Assembly (NCBI GenBank): GCA_037178675.1
Contig: JAYMGJ010000772.1
Span: 62,001-126,000 of the forward strand
DNA: 64,000 nucleotides
Reading direction: 5' to 3'
Source of the DNA: Scleroderma bovista
Lineage: Eukaryota; Basidiomycota; Agaricomycetes; Boletales; Sclerodermataceae
Shown here: positions 57,259 through 64,000 of the stretch, piece by piece
How the letters are laid out: the number at the start of each line of letters is the position of its first letter
Position numbering within the stretch: position 1 is the stretch's first letter
Program-made: the position numbers and the translations under genes
The notes under the pieces: model-generated
Told to the model about the DNA's origin: nothing
Database searches by the model: none
The model's input: only the letters and a program-made list of their open reading frames with translations

Positions 57259-57321
57259 TGTAGAGACACATGCGTCTCTAGGTGCACATATACCGATCAG
57301 TATTCACCCGAACTCGCTCGT

Positions 57322-58110
57322 GCTACTCAGCACAGCCACCCGCACCCAACCCGCACGAGAGCTCTCCAATGCGCAGCTTGGTACACCCAATAGGGTCCTG
57401 CGAAGGTCCCGCATGAGTAGCTATTCCCTATCTCTTCCTGCGAGCGTCGCGATCACTCGGAATAGCTTCGGGTCTGTTTGGACTAGTCCACGCTACTCAG
57501 CACAGCCACCCGCACCCTACCCGCACGAGAGCTCTCCAATGCGCAGCTTGGTACACCCAATAGGGTCCTGCGAAGGTCCCGCATGAGTAGCTATTCCCTA
57601 TCTCTTCCTGCGAGCGTCGCGATCACTCGGAATAGCTTCGGGTCTGTTTGGACTAGTCCGCGCTACTCAGCACAGCCACCCGCACCCAACCCGCACGAGA
57701 GCTCTCCGGTGCGCAGCTTGGTACACCCAATAGGGTCCTGCGAAGGCCCCGCATGAGTAGCTATTCCCTATCTCTTCCTGCGAGCGTCGCGATCACTCGG
57801 AATAGCTTCGGGTCTGTTTGGACTAGTCCGCGCTACTCAGCACAGCCACCCGCACCCAACCCGCACGAGAGCTCTCCGGTGCGCAGCTTGGTACACCCAA
57901 TAGGGTCCTGCGAAGGTCCCGCATGAGTAGCTATTCCCTATCTCTTCCTGCGAGCGTCGCGATCACTCGGAATAGCTTCGGGTCTGTTTGGACTAGTCCA
58001 CGCTACTCAGCACAGCCACCCGCACCCTACCCGCACGAGAGCTCTCCAATGCGCAGCTTGGTACACCCGATAGGGCCCTGCGAAGGTCCTGCATGCGTAG
58101 CTCATCCCTA
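57322..58110 (+). repeat. 170-bp tandem satellite in 5' LTR, about 4.6 copies
   Basis: Unit starts (GCTACTCAGCACAGCC) at 57322, 57492, 57662, 57832 and 58002, exactly 170 bp apart. Units differ at a few diagnostic sites (CCCAACCC or CCCTACCC; TCCAAT or TCCGGT). The fifth copy degenerates after about 58095. Confidence 0.95.
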
Positions 58111-58140
58111 TCCCTTCCTGACTGTCTCAGTCACTTGGAG

Positions 58141-58290
58141 TAGCATCGAGTCGCACTACTGCATCGGGTCACGCTCGCATCGGGTCGCGCTACATTGCAT
58201 CGGGTCGCATTGCATCGGGTCGGGTCACTCTCCTGCATAGGGTCTCGCTGCATAGGGCCGCATCGCACCGCATAGGGTCGCACTACATAG
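58141..58290 (+). repeat. Minisatellite of GCATCGGGTCGC / GCATAGGGTCGC units
   Basis: About ten imperfect 11-18 bp units in the 5' LTR just after the 170-bp array. Confidence 0.75.
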
Positions 58291-58899
58291 GGTTTGCTCT
58301 CCGCTTCTCTTCCTGTCACTTTAGCTTCTGCCTTTGTGTCCCTCAGCCTTTCCCCTCGCTTTAGCATCCCTGACAGCTGTCATTATGTTAGTATTACGTT
58401 CCCTCTTAGCGCTGTCATCCTCTCTCCTTCTCTTCGGGTCGCTTGTACCCTTCCCCCTGGATTAGGCTTCAGTATATAGCCCTAGTCCTCACAAAAATAA
58501 GAAGTTTCTTTTCCGCCCCCATCTGAGTGTCTAAGTGCGAGTTCTGTCGTTTCCGGTGTTTCTCTGTCGTTTCTCTCGTGTCCTGCCGCTCTCTCTTTGT
58601 TTTCTGACAACCCTAGACGACCCTATTCGGTGCTCCGACGATTTCCGGTGGATCCCGCTATTCCCAGGTCTCCCTAGCGCGTGTCTACACACACTAGGCA
58701 ACCTCCCTACTCCCTAGTCGCGCACTCCCTGCGCATTTTCGCTGCGCTCCTCACCCCTACTCTGCTCTCTCTTGACTCCCGGAACCTCCGAGTGCGCTCC
58801 TGCGCTCTATTCTCCTTAGCTCCCCTAGTCAAGCCAGACCAGGTCTCCTTGGGCGGACACCCATTTTCGCGCCTTCAAGGGACTCACCCCCTACATCAT

Positions 58900-58916
58900 T
58901 GGAGCCCACCGCGAGG
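58900..58916 (+). other. Putative primer-binding site of the large gag-only element
   Basis: TGGAGCCCACCGCGAGG, four bases after the LTR end, begins TGG as expected for pairing with a tRNA CCA end. The tRNA was not identified. Confidence 0.5.
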
Positions 58917-59248
58917 GGATCTTTGGATCTGGCTCGGAGTCCCTCCTCGCTTTTAGAATTATAGAGCGCGCAGCTCATTTCCCCCGGTATCTATCCCTTC
59001 CTACCGCATCCCTGACCCATATCTTTTGGTTGCCTGTGCCTTCTACTGAGAGCCCAGCTCTCTTTTCCTTGTTTTAGCTTTTAGTCTTCACATTCTCCCT
59101 CGAGCACCTGTCTTGCTCCTCTTCTGTCCTGAGAGCTTGTCCAGCTCCCTTTGTGTTCTGTGCACTCCTCCACGTCTAGAGCACTTATCGCTCCGCATTC
59201 TTTCCAGTTCCGCTCTTTCCATTTTTAGCCCTACTAACGTGCATAGAG

Positions 59249-61369
59249 ATGGCACCACAGCGCATGCCCCTGCGAGGCTCCTCTAAAGCCCCGGAGTTTG
59301 ATGGTGATGCCACAGAACTTGTCCGCTTCTTCGAGGATGTTGAAATCCTGTGCGAGGATGCAGAGCTATACTCGGATGCAGAGAGGATCAAGTGGGCAAT
59401 GCGCTATGCAAGTCGCAGTGAGGCGGAGCTATGGTCTACCCTCGCATCGCGCTCTGGAGCTGATTGGCCTGCATTTATGGCTGAGGTGAAGCGATTCTAC
59501 CCGGGAGCAGAGGATGATGACCGCAAGTACATGCGCTTGGATTTGGATAGGCTGGTAGTAGCGCAGGCTTCGATCCCGATGTCCTCGCGTCGAGAGCTAG
59601 GTGAGTACATCCGCAAGTTCACTGTCATTGCATCATTCCTTGAGAAGAAGGGTAGGCTCTCTAAAGGAGAGCGCGACGATAAGTTCCTCGCAGGGTTCCA
59701 TCCTTTGTTTAAGGTGCAGCTCATGACTAGACTGACCTTGGCATATCTGGAGCACCACCCTGATGACCCTTGGCCTACTGACCGCATTATTCAACATGCA
59801 TCCTTCTTGTTGGCAGGAGTGCCAATGGCCACCCCCAGAGCAGTAACCGCTTCTCCGGAGCTGCAACCCGCAGGTGTGCCAGTGCCTACTGCTATCAAGA
59901 GGGAGTATTATAGTGCAGGACCATCGCACAGCTTCACTCCCGCGTCCCTTCCGCAAGCTCCTAGGGCTTATGCGCCCATCCCTATGGGTCTCGCACCTGC
60001 ACCTGCGATAAGCACGCACAGGCATGTACCCTATGTGCCGCTGGTAAGGTCCTTTTCCCCTCAACGAGACGAGCCTTGCTATTTTTGCGGTGTCTCTGAT
60101 GGCCATCGAGTGGACTCTTGCATAAACTGCGATGAGTATGTTCAGGCTGGAAAGTGCCAGCACAGAGATGGTCAGATAGTGTTAGCGGATGGAGCGGAGA
60201 TCCCTAGGGGACCCTCTGGGCAAACAGTGCAGGAGCGCATTGATAGTTGGTGCGCCATGCGTGCGAGCATGACCGCTTCCCTCGTGCAGGAGAGGCCTCC
60301 GGTTCAAGAGAGCACTCATAGCAAGCACTTTGGGCATGCAGCCCCACTGAGAGACTCTGATGCGATGTTTTTAGGTCTCAATGCGGAGGAAGATAGCGAG
60401 GATCTTGATGAGGAGGATAGAGAAGCACTCGCTTGCGCCTATGCCCGGGTAGAGGAAGTCCACAGAGCTATGAGGCTAAAGCAGCGGTGCCCCAAAGGTC
60501 CGGAGGGCTCTGCCCCTCGTATATGTGTCCCTGAGACTGCACGTCTCGAGTGCGTAACCAGAGAGCGGTTAGCGCCAGTCCAAGCGCCCATTGAGCGCTC
60601 TGCGGTATGTAGCTCTCCCGGATCTCTACCTTGTGCCCCGATTTCGAGTGCACGCCCTATGCGCATCCCGGATACCTTCCCCGAGCCCTCTCAGAGCCCT
60701 ACTCTTTCTGTGAGGGCCCCGCTTTTTGTTGCCGAGGTACGCAACCCACTCCCCTGCTTCTCGGGTTCGGACATGCGGATATGCGAGCCAGTGGCTAGAA
60801 CGCCCATCCCTGTGCACCCTGCTGTGCCTCCGGGGCTTGGACTCGAGCACTTATGTGCTACTGACCCTCCTGTTTGCACATTAGGTGTACAAGCTATTCC
60901 CGAGCAACCAGAAGTGCTCAATCTGGGGCCATCGCTCCCCTTTACAGAGACAGACGATAGCGATGAGATGCTAGCTGAGGAGCTCGTTACGCACCCAGCT
61001 CAGGAGCAACGTGAGCGCGCGGAGGGGAGGGAAGGCACCCAAAACGTGTTGGACCCGATCCCTGAAGTGCTTGTATCTGCGCACAACCCGTGCGATGTCA
61101 AGAAGAGTCGAGATGCGATTTCGGTGTATAGTGACTCAGAGGAGAGTGTCGAACATGCGCTTGAGAGTGCTTATATGTTCAATGGGTTTGATGGTATTGT
61201 ATCCGCGACACGAGAGGCCGCTTCCTATTTCTCTTCTGATTATTCGTGCACTCCTGCGCACCTTGTGCCAATCCAGCTGACTGACCCTTCCGCAACAGAT
61301 ACCGCGCATCTGCGGGGTGAGCCTCCCCCTTGGCTCGGAGATCTATCCCCGGTGGCGCGTGATAATTAA
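59249..61369 (+). CDS. gag-like protein of the large LTR element, 706 residues
   Basis: Starts MAPQRMPLRGSSKAPEFDGD (59249). The N-terminal third is a retroelement capsid-like region (ELVRFFEDVEILCEDAEL, DRIIQHASFLLAGV; YIRKFTVIASFLEKKGRL). At about residues 277-305 lies CYFCGVSDGHRVDSC, a knuckle-like cluster with one extra residue (C-X2-C-X5-H-X4-C), followed by CINCDEYVQAGKC. The C-terminal half is proline/acidic and has no recognised enzyme domain or protease motif. One uninterrupted frame, TAA at 61367-61369. Intactness implies recent selection or recent insertion. Confidence 0.82.
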   Translation: MAPQRMPLRGSSKAPEFDGDATELVRFFEDVEILCEDAELYSDAERIKWAMRYASRSEAELWSTLASRSGADWPAFMAEVKRFYPGAEDDDRKYMRLDLDRLVVAQASIPMSSRRELGEYIRKFTVIASFLEKKGRLSKGERDDKFLAGFHPLFKVQLMTRLTLAYLEHHPDDPWPTDRIIQHASFLLAGVPMATPRAVTASPELQPAGVPVPTAIKREYYSAGPSHSFTPASLPQAPRAYAPIPMGLAPAPAISTHRHVPYVPLVRSFSPQRDEPCYFCGVSDGHRVDSCINCDEYVQAGKCQHRDGQIVLADGAEIPRGPSGQTVQERIDSWCAMRASMTASLVQERPPVQESTHSKHFGHAAPLRDSDAMFLGLNAEEDSEDLDEEDREALACAYARVEEVHRAMRLKQRCPKGPEGSAPRICVPETARLECVTRERLAPVQAPIERSAVCSSPGSLPCAPISSARPMRIPDTFPEPSQSPTLSVRAPLFVAEVRNPLPCFSGSDMRICEPVARTPIPVHPAVPPGLGLEHLCATDPPVCTLGVQAIPEQPEVLNLGPSLPFTETDDSDEMLAEELVTHPAQEQRERAEGREGTQNVLDPIPEVLVSAHNPCDVKKSRDAISVYSDSEESVEHALESAYMFNGFDGIVSATREAASYFSSDYSCTPAHLVPIQLTDPSATDTAHLRGEPPPWLGDLSPVARDN

Positions 61370-62327
61370 ATGCGCAGTGTATATGTGTCCCATTGCCCCT
61401 GGCATCCCTCTCGGACTGGTTCCTCTTTCATCGGACAACGCATTCTTTAGTTATTAACCCTACACAGACACTCTCTACTGCGCGCATTTCACATCTTAGT
61501 GTTCCCTCGGTCCCCCTTCTCGCTCTCATTTTATATCAAAGACACTCTACCTATTCTCTCTACTGCTCTGCACTCGCTTCCTATGGACAAAGTCAAAACA
61601 AAAACAAAATAAAAATAAAAAGAATAAAGTCAGTTCCTACGTTACCTGTTTGTTTCCAGTCTCTTTCCACACCTGTTTTAATCGTGCTATGCACCCGTCT
61701 CCCACTCCTTGGTCATACTTCCGTTTTCCGCTCATACTATAGCCGCAAAAATCATTTCCGCCCTTACTGTACATGCACACTCTTGTCTCGGACATACCAT
61801 ACGTTAGTGCTCTCGTTTTGTTTTGTTTCTCTTATGTTTTTCGGAAGCTGTGGGTTTATTTTGGTGGATAGGTGCGAGGGTATTAAGAGAGGTAAAAGCG
61901 GAGTAGAGCGGACAGATAGGAAAGGTAGAGTGACGAGGAGATCCATGGACCCAGGACCCGAACGAACCGGAGACCCCCACTTGCGCGATATGCAGTCCTG
62001 CCCCCCCCTTGCGATCTCATGCGCCCTTCTCATATTTATTCCCGACTCGCATTTAGTAGCCCCGAAAGGTGCAGCCTGGAGGTGATGTCCAAGCGAGCAG
62101 CAGGCTCCCCTTCATGCGCAGTGATCGTCTGTGTAGTGTCTGGGACTGCTGGATGTGAAGGATATCATCCCCTAGGGAGCACGCTACCAGATGTGCAGAG
62201 CAACATTGCTAGGTGGAGTGGCCCTCCCTCCCATCCCTAGAAGTTTGTAGGGTGGTGTTCACTTACATGTTCGCTTCTTGAGTAGGAGCATGACCGAGGA
62301 CGGTCACTTTCTAAAGACCCCGGGAGG
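61370..62327. other. Non-coding interior of the large LTR element
   Basis: No open frame of note. Has an A-rich run near 61597-61625 and a short purine tract (GACCCCGGGAGG, 62316-62327) next to the 3' LTR, a weak polypurine-tract candidate. Confidence 0.55.
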
Positions 62328-64000
62328 TGTAGAGACACATGCGTCTCTAGGTGCACATATACCGATCAGTATTCACCCGAACTCGCTCGTGCTACTCAGC
62401 ACAGCCACCCGCACCCAACCCGCACGAGAGCTCTCCAATGCGCAGCTTGGTACACCCAATAGGGTCCTGCGAAGGTCCCACATGAGTAGCTATTCCCTAT
62501 TTCTTCCTGCGAGCGTCGCGATCACTCGGAATAGCTTCGGGTCTGTTTGGACTAGTCCACGCTACTCAGCACAGCCACCCGCACCCTACCCGCACGAGAG
62601 CTCTCCAATGCGCAGCTTGGTACACCCAATAGGGTCCTGCGAAGGTCCCGCATGAGTAGCTATTCCCTATCTCTTCCTGCGAGCGTCGCGATCACTCGGA
62701 ATAGCTTCGGGTCTGTTTGGACTAGTCCACGCTACTCAGCACAGCCACCCGCACCCAACCCGCACGAGAGCTCTCCAATGCGCAGCTTGGTACACCCAAT
62801 AGGGTCCTGCGAAGGTCCCGCATGAGTAGCTATTCCCTATCTCTTCCTGCGAGCATCGCGATCACTCGGAATAGCTTCGGGTCTGTTTGGACTAGTCCGC
62901 GCTACTCAGCACAGCCACCCGCACCCAACCCGCATGAGAGCTCTCCGGTGCGCAGCTTGGTACACCCAATAGGGTCCTGCGAAGGTCCCGCATGAGTAGC
63001 TATTCCCTATCTCTTCCTGCGAGCGTCGCGATCACTCGGAATAGCTTCGGGTCTGTTTGGACTAGTCCACGCTACTCAGCACAGCCACCCGCACCCTACC
63101 CGCACGAGAGCTCTCCAATGCGCAGCTTGGTACACCCAATAGGGTCCTGCGAAGGTCCCGCATGAGTAGCTATTCCCTATCTCTTCCTGCGAGCGTCGCG
63201 ATCACTCGGAATAGCTTCGGGTCTGTTTGGACTAGTCCACGCTACTCAGCACAGCCACCCGCACCCAACCCGCACGAGAGCTCTCCAATGCGCAGCTTGG
63301 TACACCCAATAGGGTCCTGCGAAGGTCCCGCATGAGTAGCTATTCCCTATCTCTTCCTGCGAGCATCGCGATCACTCGGAATAGCTTCGGGTCTGTTTGG
63401 ACTAGTCCGCGCTACTCAGCACAGCCACCCGCACCCAACCCGCATGAGAGCTCTCCGGTGCGCAGCTTGGTACACCCAATAGGGTCCTGCGAAGGTCCCG
63501 CATGAGTAGCTATTCCCTATCTCTTCCTGCGAGCGTCGCGATCACTCGGAATAGCTTCGGGTCTGTTTGGACTAGTCCGCGCTACTCAGCACAGCCACCC
63601 GCACCCAACCCGCACGAGAGCTCTCCGGTGCGCAGCTTGGTACACCCAATAGGGTCCTGCGAAGGTCCCGCATGAGTAGCTATTCCCTATCTCTTCCTGC
63701 GAGCATCGTGATCACTCGGAATAGCTTCGGGTCTGTTTGGACTAGTCCGCGCTACTCAGCACAGCCACCCGCACCCAACCCGCATGAGAGCTCTCCGGTG
63801 CGCAGCTTGGTACACCCAATAGGGTCCTGCGAAGGTCCCGCATGAGTAGCTATTCCCTATCTCTTCCTGCGAGCGTCGCGATCACTCGGAATAGCTTCGG
63901 GTCTGTTTGGACTAGTCCGCGCTACTCAGCACAGCCACCCGCACCCAACCCGCACGAGAGCTCTCCGGTGCGCAGCTTGGTACACCCAATAGGGTCCTGC
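62328..64000 (+). repeat. 3' LTR, truncated by window end
   Basis: Begins with the same 60-bp leader and terminal hairpin as 57259; continues in satellite to the window end. Confidence 0.88.
62391..64000 (+). repeat. 170-bp tandem satellite in 3' LTR, at least 9.5 copies
   Basis: Unit starts at 62391 and every 170 bp to 63921 (62561, 62731, 62901, 63071, 63241, 63411, 63581, 63751). Diagnostic variants show blocks: units 2-4 repeat as 5-7, units 7-8 as 9-10. Confidence 0.95.

Larger units (their letters stand above)
57259..58895 (+). repeat. 5' LTR, 1,637 bp, with internal satellite
   Basis: Starts TGTAG and ends CTACA. Order: a terminal hairpin (TAGAGAC 57261-57267 / GTCTCTA 57274-57280), a 170-bp tandem array, a CATCGGGTCGC-type minisatellite, a pyrimidine-rich segment, a TATA box (TATATA at 58473-58478) and a U5-like end. 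Confidence 0.82.
57259..64000 (+). mobile_element. Large gag-only LTR retrotransposon with satellite-bearing LTRs (right end beyond window)
   Basis: 5' LTR 57259-58895, interior 58896-62327, 3' LTR from 62328 to beyond 64000. Both LTRs start TGTAGAGACACATGCGTCTC; the first ends CTACA, the inverted match of TGTAG. A primer-binding-like TGG...begins at 58900. Only one large open frame (gag, 59249-61369); nearly 1 kb after it is non-coding. No protease, reverse transcriptase or integrase is present, so the element is probably non-autonomous. It sits inside the gypsy gag. Confidence 0.85.

Noticed and set aside
57134..58240. Open frames through the 170-bp repeats (also 62278-62655)
   Set aside because: They arise because the repeat unit lacks stops in one frame; no start context or domain, and they cross the gag-LTR junction.
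57322..64000. CRISPR-like array
   Set aside because: The 170-bp units are directly adjacent with no unique spacers, and they lie in LTRs of a fungal retroelement.

Overview
The window is nuclear DNA of a filamentous basidiomycete, most likely an Agaricomycete. The genes are dense with roughly 45-60 nt GT-AG introns. The gene content is typical of mushroom genomes: an importin-7/8 type karyopherin, a Zn2Cys6 factor, HET-TPR and MYND relics, an IFI6/IFI27-like membrane protein, copia, gypsy and LINE elements. I see no rRNA, no convincing tRNA, no CRISPR array and no bacterial signal. All gene models below were spliced by eye, so exon edges are inferences.

Layout. 0-14.5 kb is a conserved housekeeping block: the 3' part of a Dsc3-like subunit of the DSC ubiquitin ligase, an importin-7/8 family karyopherin, actin-related protein ARP6 (reverse strand, ten exons), a TANGO2/NRDE protein divergent from it, and a Zn2Cys6 transcription factor. 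14.5-25.3 kb is gene-poor; the only coherent spliced models there are two unrecognised reverse-strand genes (19.0-20.2 kb and 24.6-25.2 kb). 25.3-33.2 kb is again conserved: an animal-type (base-exchange) phosphatidylserine synthase, a 1,011-residue intronless protein with two RING-like domains, and transaldolase. 33.9-37.1 kb is a decayed TPR-HET allorecognition-type gene, followed by a small IFI6/IFI27-like membrane protein, a decayed MYND gene, and an intact VPS68/TMEM50 gene.

From 43 kb onward lies the most unusual part. It holds a same-strand tandem family of eIF4G-like proteins, with a novel N-terminal segment followed by MIF4G and MA3-like regions, in four states of preservation: a fragment, a frameshifted copy, an intact copy, and a copy split by a transposon. 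The split copy holds a complete 1.5 kb copia-type element that carries only gag, with 196-bp LTRs and a 5-bp target duplication. Beyond it the rest of the window is stacked retroelements: a LINE ORF1 relic, a gypsy-type LTR/gag fragment interrupted after about 300 gag codons, and inside that a large gag-only LTR element. The LTRs of that last element (about 1.64 kb on the left) contain a 170-bp tandem satellite, with about 5 copies in the left LTR and at least 10 in the right LTR, which runs off the window end.

The housekeeping genes belong to separate pathways (Golgi/ER quality control, nuclear import, chromatin, lipid synthesis, pentose phosphate, endosomal sorting) and do not form a cluster. 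The linked story is at the right end, where a local gene family is expanding and being destroyed beside an active transposon nest.
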